Positions 33,836-43,048 of a DNA stretch of 64,000 nucleotides are shown here, piece by piece (within the stretch, counting starts at the first letter, position 1; each line of letters opens with the position of its first letter). The translations under genes and the position numbers were made by a program. The notes below the pieces were generated by a model that was not told the origin of the DNA, did not search any database, and saw only the letters and a program-made list of their open reading frames with translations. Source of the DNA: SZUA-22 sp963751695 (GTDB taxonomy: Bacteria; Bacteroidota; Ignavibacteria; Ignavibacteriales; Melioribacteraceae). The DNA is taken from assembly GCA_963751695.1 (NCBI GenBank), contig CAVVVP010000003.1, forward strand, positions 744,001 to 808,000, in the 5' to 3' direction.

Positions 33836-34924
33836 ATGAACGAAAATAAATTGATAAATAATATGAAATATACTTTACTAGCTTTATTCATCTCTGTATC
33901 GGTACTTGCGCAACCAGCAGTTACTGTTACTGACACAATTGATGTTGTCACACTTCAGAAGTTCAATATTCCCGAAGATAGAAATATTGTATTAACGAAC
34001 ATTAAACAGATCTCGATTCAGGCTCAATTGTTCGATTCTGAGTTTGTGAAGTTAAGAGATGTTGATGAAATATTCCAGACTCTTTCTTCTGAGGAAGTTG
34101 TAAAACAATCTCAAGATGGAAGAGGTGTGATGGTTCAGGTGGTTGCAAATGAGGCGATTGAGGAACCGGGTGTTTATTACATTAAAATTGATATTAACTA
34201 TACGGATGAAGAAGGAAAAGGTTCTGCATCTGCTTACTATCTGATAAATGTTTCCTATCCCCAAGCTAATGCCGAGATAAGTTTACGTGAGAATTATTTT
34301 TACTCTGAAAAAGAGACAATGAGTTTTGCTACAAGTGAATATTCAGATCCTAATGGTTATTCATACCAGATAATTGATGCAGCAGGGAATCTTCTCTCTT
34401 CAGGCAACGGCTCTATAATTAGTTTCAATAATGTTTTTAGCGATATTAAGAATGTTGGTAAAGAACTAACTGTTAAAGGTTATTACAAAGAGAAACAATT
34501 CTTTTACGAATATAATGGAGAGGAAGTTCATAAATCAGAATGGACTATAACTTTAAACAAACCGAATCTGGAAGAATTTAATGATTGGAAAAAAGCTAAT
34601 CCAGATGACAGAATTGCTATTAGTGCGTGGAACAAGAACGCAATGCGTCTTCTCTATACATATACTGGTAATACTCCAAATGGATTTGCTGTTGTATATC
34701 CAGAAATTACTGAATTCAAATTCAAAGGGGAACCTGTAGAGTTGTTTAAAAATTATCGTCAATCAAGAGCAGGAAATTTTCTGTATATCGCATTCACTCT
34801 TAATGAAGAATATTTAGCTGAGATGGAAGATTGTGCGGAACAACCAGTAAGAATCTCAGTCGAGTTTACAACTCAGTTTGATGAAAAAATTGAAAAAATC
34901 TATGATGGAAGAATTTTAAAATAA
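33836..34924 (+). CDS. Exported beta-rich protein of the GldL/M-like operon
   Basis: I do not recognise the family. The 362-residue product carries a signal peptide ending near LAQPA and is otherwise beta-rich. It shows Ig-like strand patterns such as GVYYIKIDINYTDEEG and EISLRENYFYSEKETMSF, and one cysteine near the C-terminus. It starts three bases after the preceding stop. A second in-frame ATG (33863) would give a more compact signal peptide and is an equally good start. Together with the preceding 200-residue protein its length is close to that of one GldM, so a split GldM-like periplasmic rod is possible. It could equally be a separate periplasmic adaptor. Confidence 0.55.
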   Translation: MNENKLINNMKYTLLALFISVSVLAQPAVTVTDTIDVVTLQKFNIPEDRNIVLTNIKQISIQAQLFDSEFVKLRDVDEIFQTLSSEEVVKQSQDGRGVMVQVVANEAIEEPGVYYIKIDINYTDEEGKGSASAYYLINVSYPQANAEISLRENYFYSEKETMSFATSEYSDPNGYSYQIIDAAGNLLSSGNGSIISFNNVFSDIKNVGKELTVKGYYKEKQFFYEYNGEEVHKSEWTITLNKPNLEEFNDWKKANPDDRIAISAWNKNAMRLLYTYTGNTPNGFAVVYPEITEFKFKGEPVELFKNYRQSRAGNFLYIAFTLNEEYLAEMEDCAEQPVRISVEFTTQFDEKIEKIYDGRILK

Positions 34925-34945
34925 TTTCGGGTAATTGCTTAGTTT

Positions 34946-36457
34946 ATGAATAAGTCAATAAAATCAATATTAACCGTTTTCTTGTTTGCAATGCTGTTAG
35001 GCCTTACAACAAATGCTCAGCAAATTGATGATGAGATTCGTAAAATTTCTATTAAGCTGAAAAAGGATAATGCTTATCTCAATTTAAAGTATATGATCTA
35101 CAAACCGGACACTGTTTCTATTTCAGAACTGCAAAACGTTCAAAGAACTAATGATCGTGAACCGTACAATTTTGCAGCTAGTAGAAATACAGAATATAGA
35201 ATCGTATTTCTAAATGGTGGTGTAGGTCTGGACTCAATCTATTTAATGTATGTTGATGAGATCATTCTTAACACTTTAACTGGAGAGAGTTTCTTCGTTG
35301 ATGAATCAATAAAGGATGACACAACTCAGGTTCTGAACTTCAAAGATCTTTACTCTCTGAGATTAGAAAATTCTCCGCAGCATCAAAAATTGCTTAAGCT
35401 TGTTTATAATTTCGTAGAAGAAAATGAAGGTGAGGCATTACCGTCACTCTTGGGTGTTAATCCAGACGATGACATAAATGCGAGCATGGGAATGACATCA
35501 AGAGATAATACAGATTATTACAATTTTCAGAAGATCAACTCACCACACTATTTTCCAACGAATGAAAAAAGAGTTATTAGTGTTCGTAGAACTGAGGCCG
35601 ATGTACCAGACCTACGGCTTGATGTATCTTTTTCGAGAATAGGATTTTCATTAAAGGCCTTGGATTACTCACTAGGTACTACGGGATTTGAAATTAGCAT
35701 GATGGAACCAATACTTAATCTTCTTCCTTATGAATCATCAACTATTTCAGCTGGAGTAAGAACAATCTTTAGGCTAGATAGCGAAAAAGATGTTCTAAAA
35801 ACCACATTTCTTGATGCAAAACTGATGGGAAGAATTAACTTAGGTAGTGCAGGAGTTTTCGAAAGCAATCCTTTTGTTCTTGGTGATAAAGGCACTTTAA
35901 ATTTATCTAACGCTCTAATGGGAGATATTAGTTTAACTCGTGCTGCAGGTCTGCCATATTTTAATCTGAAGTTTGCACTTGGAAGCAATGAGTTTGATGA
36001 CCCAACATATTACGTTAACGAAACAGCGACTGGTAAAGATGCATATTTTTCATCAACCCAATATGAGTTCTCAATGTCATTCTTCTGGAATACAAGTGAT
36101 AGAATGACAAGCAGATTTAAGCTTGATATTGGCGTTGGCGGATTTGATATTCAAAGAGCCTCTTACGACCTTGACAATAATTTTATCGATTCATACGCTT
36201 CAAGTAGTTTGATTACACCAGCAGCGACTCTCCACTATAACTTTGTACCAAATGGTAATCCATTTTTAGGTTTTAGTGCTAGAATGTTCCACTGGCGTAT
36301 AACAGCATTTGCGTGGATAAAACTATTTGAATTTGCAGAAGACAGCATTTTAAGATTTGAATCAATCGTGTTAACTCAACCAATTTCTAGGGATCTTAAT
36401 CCTTGGGAAAATGAAGGTGGCGTAATGTTCCAACTTAGATATAGATATGGATTATAG
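34946..36457 (+). CDS. Predicted outer-membrane beta-barrel protein with N-terminal periplasmic domain
   Basis: A 503-residue exported protein with a signal peptide ending at TNAQ (residue 24). An N-terminal soluble part of about 200 residues contains DEIILNTLTGESFFVDES. From about 215 on, alternating amphipathic strands end in QLRYRYGL, as expected for a transmembrane beta-barrel. No domain family is recognised. It lies 21 bases after the exported beta-rich protein gene and 6 bases before another barrel gene. By analogy to PorP/SprF or other outer-membrane partners of GldLM, it could be the outer-membrane element on which the motor acts. Confidence 0.6.
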   Translation: MNKSIKSILTVFLFAMLLGLTTNAQQIDDEIRKISIKLKKDNAYLNLKYMIYKPDTVSISELQNVQRTNDREPYNFAASRNTEYRIVFLNGGVGLDSIYLMYVDEIILNTLTGESFFVDESIKDDTTQVLNFKDLYSLRLENSPQHQKLLKLVYNFVEENEGEALPSLLGVNPDDDINASMGMTSRDNTDYYNFQKINSPHYFPTNEKRVISVRRTEADVPDLRLDVSFSRIGFSLKALDYSLGTTGFEISMMEPILNLLPYESSTISAGVRTIFRLDSEKDVLKTTFLDAKLMGRINLGSAGVFESNPFVLGDKGTLNLSNALMGDISLTRAAGLPYFNLKFALGSNEFDDPTYYVNETATGKDAYFSSTQYEFSMSFFWNTSDRMTSRFKLDIGVGGFDIQRASYDLDNNFIDSYASSSLITPAATLHYNFVPNGNPFLGFSARMFHWRITAFAWIKLFEFAEDSILRFESIVLTQPISRDLNPWENEGGVMFQLRYRYGL

Positions 36458-36463
36458 GTAGTT

Positions 36464-37834
36464 ATGAAACAATTAAAATTTATACTGATCGCATTAGTTA
36501 TTGCATCTAGTCTTTATGCACAAGAAATTGACACGGCACGTGTTTACAATGAGCTCAAGGGTATCTATTCTAACTTAGAATATAATACAAGCGCCTTTGA
36601 CAATATGAAAAAACGCTGGGTGATAAACGATCCAGAATTGATAAGAGATCTTTCCAATAGATTTATTGCTAATAACTATGTTAAAATTGATGGTAAGAAT
36701 ACAGATCAAGAATTCATAAATAATTTTAACAACGAGATTTATGACGGTAAAGTTGTAGTAAGTGTAAGAAAAAGATACTTTGATGACGAAGTTGAATATT
36801 TTGCATTTGTTAATGCAGATGAGAGCGATACACTAAGTGATGCCGCATTGTTTGATCCAATTTTATCTGGTTTTTACTTGAAGGCAATTATTGGTGATGA
36901 TCTGTATGCTAAAGTTCTTGATCAATCTTATTTTTATACGGATACTTCGGTGAAAAAATACTATACACGAGATGGGTACAATTTCGATCTTTACTTCAAT
37001 ATCTTAAATTCTCACATTATGTTCTGGTCGACAAGTTCAAGATATCAGGATAAATATTTGCTGTCTGTTTTTCAACAATGGGGTAGTGACGAAATCTATT
37101 TCCCTGGGTGGACTTTCCAGCAGTATTTTGTTGGTTTACAGTTGACTCACTATGGTAAAGTTTCATCTGATAGAAGAAACTATTCTTACAATGTTGGTAT
37201 TGGTACTGGCATTGAAAAAACCGGTGGCGTTCTTGATTATGATCCTCCTGAGCCAATGCTAAAGTCTGGCGATAATGTATTTCTTAGATATTCTACTTCA
37301 GCATTTGATCGAGACATGTTCTTCGACTTTGAAGGTATGGTAACAATGGGAAGTTATGGCGCCGATCACTATAGCTTTGACTCTACTACAAACTTCTATT
37401 CGATAAGAAATTATTTTAGTCTAAAATTCAGATCGATCAAAATGTTCGATGTTGGGGATCTTGGTCAGTTTGAAGCATCTGTTGGTCTATCAACATACGA
37501 TATGAACTATTATCAATATGATCCGAACTCAGATGAATTAATTGATCTAATTGATTACAAGGATTTTCTAAGAAGATTCAATAATACTGTTAATTTCGAA
37601 GCTGGCGTTTCAAAAGTTGGTGGGTTGTTGCAGCATAGAATAATTCTGTTTGCTGGTATTAGTCCAGATCAGTATGGTTTTTACGGAGCAAAGATTAACT
37701 TTATGCTTAGTGATACCTTTGGATTTGATATCAGATTTGCTAAATCATTTGGATTAGAAACTGCTGCCTATTATCAGCCTTGGAGAGATGATTCGTATAT
37801 AGTATTCTCTCCTGTTCTTAGAATCAATTATTAA
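36464..37834 (+). CDS. Predicted outer-membrane beta-barrel protein, last gene of the GldL/M-like operon
   Basis: A 456-residue exported protein with a signal peptide ending at SLYAQ (about 20). A mostly helical and charged N-terminal part (about 21-165) is followed by a strand-rich region from about 170. That region has aromatic-girdle patterns such as YNFDLYFNILNSHIMFWSTS, and the C-terminus is VLRINY, typical of barrel insertion signals. The family is unknown to me. It follows the preceding barrel gene after six bases and looks like a distant paralogue in architecture. No terminator hairpin is visible after it. Confidence 0.6.
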   Translation: MKQLKFILIALVIASSLYAQEIDTARVYNELKGIYSNLEYNTSAFDNMKKRWVINDPELIRDLSNRFIANNYVKIDGKNTDQEFINNFNNEIYDGKVVVSVRKRYFDDEVEYFAFVNADESDTLSDAALFDPILSGFYLKAIIGDDLYAKVLDQSYFYTDTSVKKYYTRDGYNFDLYFNILNSHIMFWSTSSRYQDKYLLSVFQQWGSDEIYFPGWTFQQYFVGLQLTHYGKVSSDRRNYSYNVGIGTGIEKTGGVLDYDPPEPMLKSGDNVFLRYSTSAFDRDMFFDFEGMVTMGSYGADHYSFDSTTNFYSIRNYFSLKFRSIKMFDVGDLGQFEASVGLSTYDMNYYQYDPNSDELIDLIDYKDFLRRFNNTVNFEAGVSKVGGLLQHRIILFAGISPDQYGFYGAKINFMLSDTFGFDIRFAKSFGLETAAYYQPWRDDSYIVFSPVLRINY

Positions 37835-37990
37835 CAGCTGATAGACTTTCTTCGTTTGGGTATCTTTTAAACACACTTTTAATAAGATTTCTTCTCCTAT
37901 ATTTATTTTCTTAAAATATTGAGATTTAACCAATCTTTAAGCATTTTTACTACACCTCATAATAATAATTTTGAAATTAATTATTTACAA

Positions 37991-39571
37991 ATGGATTATA
38001 GTAAGAAAACTAAAGATGAACTTATAATCGAGATTCAAAATCTTGAAAGCATTCTAACAAACTCGATAAAGAGTGGTTCAGCAGTTGAGCAAGTGGTTAA
38101 TAGAGAAAATGAAATTCCAAACAGTGCTCTTTATAATCTCATTTTCAACCAGCCTTTTCTTGGTTTAGTATATTTTGATGAAGACCGCACCGTCATTGAC
38201 TGTAACGATCAATTCGTTACCATAATTGGAACTCAAAGAGAAGATATTGTTGGATGTAATCTCTTGAAATTTTTTGATAATAAAGAAATACTTCTCTCGT
38301 TAAAAGATACTTTTACTGATAAAATATCCTTATTTGAAGGAGGATATTACAGTGATTTTCATAAAAAGGAAAAGTTTGTTAAAGCTTTCTTCAACAGCGT
38401 AAAAGATGAAGAGAAAAATGTAGTTCTTGGAACTGGATTTTTTGAAGATACAACTGATAAAAAGGAAGCGGAAAAGAATGTTGAACTGCTTGCGCATTCA
38501 ATAGAGAATATTAGTGAATGTGTTATTATTACAGATACTAAAAACAACATCCTCTATGTAAACAAAGCGTTTGAAAACGTTTATGGATATACTGCAAAAG
38601 AGGTCGAGGGTGAGTCATTTGGAATTTTAAGATCTCTAAATAATCCTAAAAGAATTAATGATGAATTGTACAAATCCTCTGAACTTAAAAGTTGGCAAGG
38701 CGAATTGTTTAATGTAAGAAAAGATGGATCAGAGTTTCCCGCATTTCTTTCAACAGCACTTGTAAAAAATGAAAACAGACAAACTTATGCTAGGATCGGG
38801 GTTGTTAGAGATATTTCGCAAAGCAAAAAAGTTGAAAAAGAATTAATTGAAGCTAAGTTAAAAGCTGAGCAATCTGATAAATTGAAATCTGAATTTCTTG
38901 CACAAATGTCACACGAAATTCGAACACCGATCAATGTTATTCTCAACATTGCAAACATGATTTTAGAAGATCACTATTTCGATGCTGATGAGGATACGAA
39001 AGCAACATTTTCAATTCTAGATTCGGCAGGAAAAAGAATTACTAGAACTATTGATCTGATTCTGAACATGGCTGAAGTTCAAGTTGGAGCTTATGATTAC
39101 ACTCCAAAGAGATTTGATCTTTTCTCTGATATGTATAATCTATACTTCCGAGAGTTCACAAAGATAGCTAAAGAAAAAGGGATTGAATTCAAATGGAGTA
39201 AATCGACAGACAATGCATTGATAACAGCGGATGTCTACTCAGTCTCTCAGATATTTTCGAATCTTCTTTACAATGCCGTTAAATTCACAAACATTGGAGA
39301 AGTAGAAGTTCTTTTTTCTAGAACTGATAAAAAGAATTTATTTGTCCAAATCAAAGATAGTGGTATTGGTATTGAACCAGAATTTTTGCCCCATGCTTTT
39401 GAGATATTTACTCAAGAGGATAGAGGGCATACACGGCAATTTGAAGGTAATGGTCTTGGTTTAGCCTTAGTAAAAAGTTATTGCGAATTGAACAGTATTA
39501 AGATTAATATTGATAGCAAAAAAGCTGTTGGAACTACTGTGAGCCTAACATTTCCAGTTAAAAAGTCGTGA
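37991..39571 (+). CDS. Cytoplasmic PAS-PAS histidine kinase
   Basis: A 526-residue kinase with a short N-terminal coiled coil, two PAS domains (about 48-155 and 168-280), a HisKA domain with H308 in QMSHEIRTPINVIL, and a HATPase domain. The latter has an N box (NLLYNAVKFT), G1 (DSGIGIE) and G2 (GNGLGLAL). No receiver or output domain is attached and no regulator gene is adjacent. I start it at ATG 37991. An in-frame TTG at 37919 would add 24 residues without a plausible ribosome-binding site. It may belong with the downstream sugar operon or be an orphan kinase. Confidence 0.85.
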   Translation: MDYSKKTKDELIIEIQNLESILTNSIKSGSAVEQVVNRENEIPNSALYNLIFNQPFLGLVYFDEDRTVIDCNDQFVTIIGTQREDIVGCNLLKFFDNKEILLSLKDTFTDKISLFEGGYYSDFHKKEKFVKAFFNSVKDEEKNVVLGTGFFEDTTDKKEAEKNVELLAHSIENISECVIITDTKNNILYVNKAFENVYGYTAKEVEGESFGILRSLNNPKRINDELYKSSELKSWQGELFNVRKDGSEFPAFLSTALVKNENRQTYARIGVVRDISQSKKVEKELIEAKLKAEQSDKLKSEFLAQMSHEIRTPINVILNIANMILEDHYFDADEDTKATFSILDSAGKRITRTIDLILNMAEVQVGAYDYTPKRFDLFSDMYNLYFREFTKIAKEKGIEFKWSKSTDNALITADVYSVSQIFSNLLYNAVKFTNIGEVEVLFSRTDKKNLFVQIKDSGIGIEPEFLPHAFEIFTQEDRGHTRQFEGNGLGLALVKSYCELNSIKINIDSKKAVGTTVSLTFPVKKS

Positions 39572-39613
39572 AGCGAAGTTTGCCCATTATACCAGTTCAG
39601 GAATGATTAATTC

Positions 39614-40987
39614 ATGAATACTTCCACTCATGAAAATCCACTAAAAGATATTTCGATCAAACTATTTAAAGAAGGATTAAAATCTGTCGATCCCCTGCAC
39701 CTGATCTCACAATATGTAGTTTATGAAAACAAAAGAATTACCATGTCAGATATAAATGGTAAAGTTGAAAAATATAATCTATACGATTATGAAAATGTTT
39801 TCATAATCGGAGCTGGAAAAGCCAGTTCTGCAATGGCTAAGAAATTAGAAGAGATTTTAGGAGATAAGATTTCTGATGGAGTAGTTATAACGAAATATGG
39901 GTTTGGTGATGAACTAAAACACATAAATCTGTTTGAGGCCGGACACCCACTCCCTGACCAAGCTGGTGTTGAGGCGACGCAAAAAATCCATTCAATCTGC
40001 AAAAATGCCACAGAAAATGATTTGATAATCAGTCTCATCTCAGGTGGAGCCTCTTCACTACTTGTGCAGCCAGTTGAAGGAATAGGTTTAGATGATATAA
40101 TCGAAACTACTAATTTACTACTTCAATCAAGTGCATCAATAGATGAGTTAAATATTGTACGTAAACATTTATCTCAAGTTAAGGGTGGCAGATTAATGCA
40201 AACTGCATTTCCAGCAAAAGTAGTTTCGTTGATAATCTCAGACGTTATTGGTGATGATCTGTCTACAATTGGGTCTGGTCTATTAACTCCTGATAATAGC
40301 ACATATACTGATGCACTTGATGTTATAAAAAAATATGAACTTTTTGATAAGGTACCATCTTCAGTATTACAGTTCCTTATAAAAGGAAAAAACGAGCACG
40401 GGGGCGAAACTCCTTCAAGTGAGGCTGAAATATTTTCCAACTGCAAGACATTCTTGATTGGAAATAATCTAATGTGTTTGAAACAAATAGGAGAATCGGC
40501 TGCGGAACTCGGGTATGATTCGAAAATAATTAATTCCCAACTTTATGGAATAGCAAAAGATGTTGGTGTAAAAATTGTCTCTGAAGCTATTAAGTTTTTA
40601 GAACATGGTGCTGAAGATGAGAAAAAGTATTGTTTACTTTATGGGGGAGAAACTACAGTTGATGTTACGGGTAATGGAAAAGGTGGAAGAAATCAAGAAT
40701 TAGTGCTTGCTGGATTAATTGAATTGTCTAATAAAAAGGGAATTAGTTTATTGAGTTGTGGCACAGATGGTAATGATGGTCCTACCGATGCTGCTGGTGC
40801 ATATTGTGATGAAAACACGTCCACACTATTGAAGGATAAGAAAATTGATGCTAATAAATACTTGTCGAATAATGATTCATATCATTTTTTTAAAGAGCTT
40901 GGAGACTTGATTATTACTGGCCCGACAAAGACCAATGTTATGGACGTTCAGATTGTTCTTATCAATCCAAACATGGAAAACAAATAA
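39614..40987 (+). CDS. Glycerate 2-kinase, GckA/MOFRL family
   Basis: This family phosphorylates D-glycerate, usually to 2-phosphoglycerate. The 457-residue protein has the N-terminal DUF4147 domain (IIGAGKASSAMAKKLEE, FEAGHPLPDQAG, LISGGASSLL, RKHLSQVKGGRLM) and the C-terminal MOFRL domain (LLYGGETTVDVTGNGKGGRNQ and CGTDGNDGPTDAAGA). It opens a plus-strand series of six sugar genes with short gaps (10 bases to the next). The combination with an aldo-keto reductase suggests flow of a sugar acid or glyceraldehyde-type intermediate into glycolysis. Confidence 0.9.
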   Translation: MNTSTHENPLKDISIKLFKEGLKSVDPLHLISQYVVYENKRITMSDINGKVEKYNLYDYENVFIIGAGKASSAMAKKLEEILGDKISDGVVITKYGFGDELKHINLFEAGHPLPDQAGVEATQKIHSICKNATENDLIISLISGGASSLLVQPVEGIGLDDIIETTNLLLQSSASIDELNIVRKHLSQVKGGRLMQTAFPAKVVSLIISDVIGDDLSTIGSGLLTPDNSTYTDALDVIKKYELFDKVPSSVLQFLIKGKNEHGGETPSSEAEIFSNCKTFLIGNNLMCLKQIGESAAELGYDSKIINSQLYGIAKDVGVKIVSEAIKFLEHGAEDEKKYCLLYGGETTVDVTGNGKGGRNQELVLAGLIELSNKKGISLLSCGTDGNDGPTDAAGAYCDENTSTLLKDKKIDANKYLSNNDSYHFFKELGDLIITGPTKTNVMDVQIVLINPNMENK

Positions 40988-40997
40988 AAGGATTATA

Positions 40998-41987
40998 ATG
41001 AAATTCAGTGAAAGCAGATATAATAAAATGCAATATCGGAGATGTGGAAACAGTGGAATTAGTTTACCGTTAGTATCATTAGGTCTGTGGCATAACTTTG
41101 GAGATGTTGATGATTATGAAACTGCAAAGCAGATGATCTTTAGATCGTTTGATTTGGGTATTACTCATTTCGATCTTGCAAATAATTATGGACCATCTCC
41201 GGGAAGCGCTGAAACAAATTTCGGTAAAATTCTTAAGGAAGATCTTTATTCTCACAGGGATGAATTAATAGTATCAAGTAAAGCCGGGTACCTTATGTGG
41301 GAAGGTCCTTATGGAGAGTGGGGCTCGAGAAAACATTTGATTTCAAGTCTGGATCAGAGTTTGAAAAGACTTCAACTAGATTATGTTGATATATTTTATC
41401 ATCACAGACCTGATCCAAATACCCCTATTGAAGAATCAATGTATGCCTTAGATCAGATCGTGAAACAAGGCAAAGCACTTTATATAGGATTGTCGAATTA
41501 TAACCATATCCAGACTGAGGAAGCAATAAAAATTCTGAATGATCTTAGAACTCCAATAATTATTCATCAACCGAAGTATAGTATGTTCGAAAGATGGATA
41601 GAACCAAATCTACTGGAAGTGCTTGATCAAAAAGGATTAGGCTGTATTTCTTTTTCACCACTTGCTCAAGGAATTCTAACGGGTAAGTACCTTGAGGGAA
41701 TTCCAGATAATTCACGTGCTGCAAAAAAGCATGGATTTTTGCAAATTGATCAAGTAACAAAAAAATTAATTGGAAAAGTGAAGAAATTAAAAGAAATTGC
41801 TGTTGTTCGAGGTCAATCTTTGCCGCAACTTGCTTTATCTTGGAATTTGAGAAATCCAGTAATGACTTCATTATTGATAGGAGCAAGTAGTGTTATGCAG
41901 ATAGAAGAGAATGTAAATTGTATTAACAATTTAGGATTCTCAGATGAGGAATTACAAGATATTGAAAATATTTTGTCAGAAGACTAA
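40998..41987 (+). CDS. Aldo-keto reductase, YghZ/L-glyceraldehyde 3-phosphate reductase type
   Basis: An NADP-dependent (beta/alpha)8 reductase of 329 residues. The N-terminus MQYRRCGNSGISLPLVSLGLW, the catalytic Tyr in FDLANNYGPSPGSAE, the Lys in VSSKAGY and the His in YHHRPDP are the usual tetrad positions. The tail WNLRNPVMTSLLIGASSV is typical for YghZ-like members. ATG 40998 is chosen because AAAGGA lies seven bases upstream. A longer frame from 40935 would overlap the glycerate kinase gene and add residues foreign to the family. Substrate preference is not decided by sequence. Confidence 0.88.
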   Translation: MKFSESRYNKMQYRRCGNSGISLPLVSLGLWHNFGDVDDYETAKQMIFRSFDLGITHFDLANNYGPSPGSAETNFGKILKEDLYSHRDELIVSSKAGYLMWEGPYGEWGSRKHLISSLDQSLKRLQLDYVDIFYHHRPDPNTPIEESMYALDQIVKQGKALYIGLSNYNHIQTEEAIKILNDLRTPIIIHQPKYSMFERWIEPNLLEVLDQKGLGCISFSPLAQGILTGKYLEGIPDNSRAAKKHGFLQIDQVTKKLIGKVKKLKEIAVVRGQSLPQLALSWNLRNPVMTSLLIGASSVMQIEENVNCINNLGFSDEELQDIENILSED

Positions 41988-42010
41988 TCTTAAAATAAAG
42001 GGAAAATAAA

Positions 42011-43018
42011 TTGAAAATACTAGTAACCGGAGGAATGGGATATATTGGTAGTCATACTGTACTTCAATTGCTTGAAGACAATTATGAGGTCGTGATTTTG
42101 GATAATTTGTGCAATAGCAAAATTGAATCACTAAAAAGAATAGAAAAGTTAGCTAATCAAAGCATCAACTTTTACAAAGTTGATCTACTAGATTATAACA
42201 AAGTTGATGAAGTATTCCAGAAGGAGAAAATCGATGCAGTAATTCATTTTGCTGGATTAAAAGCGGTAGGAGAGTCAGTTGAAATACCTCTAAGATACTA
42301 CCATAATAATATTTCTGGAACAATAAACCTCTGTGAAATAATGGTTAAGCACCAAGTTAGAAAAATAGTTTTCAGTTCCTCAGCAACGGTTTATGGTGAT
42401 CCTCACAAAGTCCCAATCACTGAGGATTTTCCACTGTCAACAACAAATCCTTACGGTCGAACTAAGTTGATGATCGAAGAAATATTAAGAGATCTATATG
42501 TCGCAGATAATCAATGGGATATCGCTATACTTAGATACTTTAATCCCGTTGGAGCTCATAAAAGTGGAGAAATTGGTGAAGACCCAAATGGGATTCCTAA
42601 TAACCTTATGCCTTTCATTTCTCAAGTTGCGGTTGGTAAGCGAGATAAACTTACAATTTTTGGAAATGACTACCCTACAGATGATGGAACGGGTGTAAGA
42701 GATTATATCCATGTAATAGATTTAGCAAATGGACATCTTAAAGCGTTGGAAAAATTAAATCAAAATCCTGGATGTGTTACCTACAATCTTGGAACCGGAA
42801 AAGGATATTCAGTTATAGAAATGGTAAAAGCCTTTGAAAATGCTTCTGGCAGACATGTTCCATATAACATTGCTGAAAGGAGGGCAGGAGATATTGCAAA
42901 ATGCTTTGCCGATCCTAAATTAGCCTCTGAAGAACTAGGTTGGCAAGCTAAAAGAGGGATTGAAGAAATGTGTGAAGATGTTTGGAGATGGCAATCCCAG
43001 AATCCAAATGGCTTTTAA
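42011..43018 (+). CDS. galE: UDP-glucose 4-epimerase
   Basis: GalE interconverts UDP-galactose and UDP-glucose (and often the N-acetyl forms) with tightly bound NAD. The 335-residue extended SDR has TGGMGYIGSHT near the N-terminus, FAGLKAVGES, SSSATVYG and the catalytic Tyr-x-x-x-Lys in NPYGRTKLMIEE. It also has PVGAHKSG and the C-terminal ERRAGDIAKCFADP. Translation starts at TTG 42011, with GGGAAAA upstream; no ATG fits. Its neighbours, a nucleotidyltransferase and an anomeric sugar kinase, point to entry of galactose- or GalNAc-type sugars. Confidence 0.94.
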   Translation: MKILVTGGMGYIGSHTVLQLLEDNYEVVILDNLCNSKIESLKRIEKLANQSINFYKVDLLDYNKVDEVFQKEKIDAVIHFAGLKAVGESVEIPLRYYHNNISGTINLCEIMVKHQVRKIVFSSSATVYGDPHKVPITEDFPLSTTNPYGRTKLMIEEILRDLYVADNQWDIAILRYFNPVGAHKSGEIGEDPNGIPNNLMPFISQVAVGKRDKLTIFGNDYPTDDGTGVRDYIHVIDLANGHLKALEKLNQNPGCVTYNLGTGKGYSVIEMVKAFENASGRHVPYNIAERRAGDIAKCFADPKLASEELGWQAKRGIEEMCEDVWRWQSQNPNGF

Positions 43019-43048
43019 AAAAGCCAACTAGAATAATGAGGAATTATA

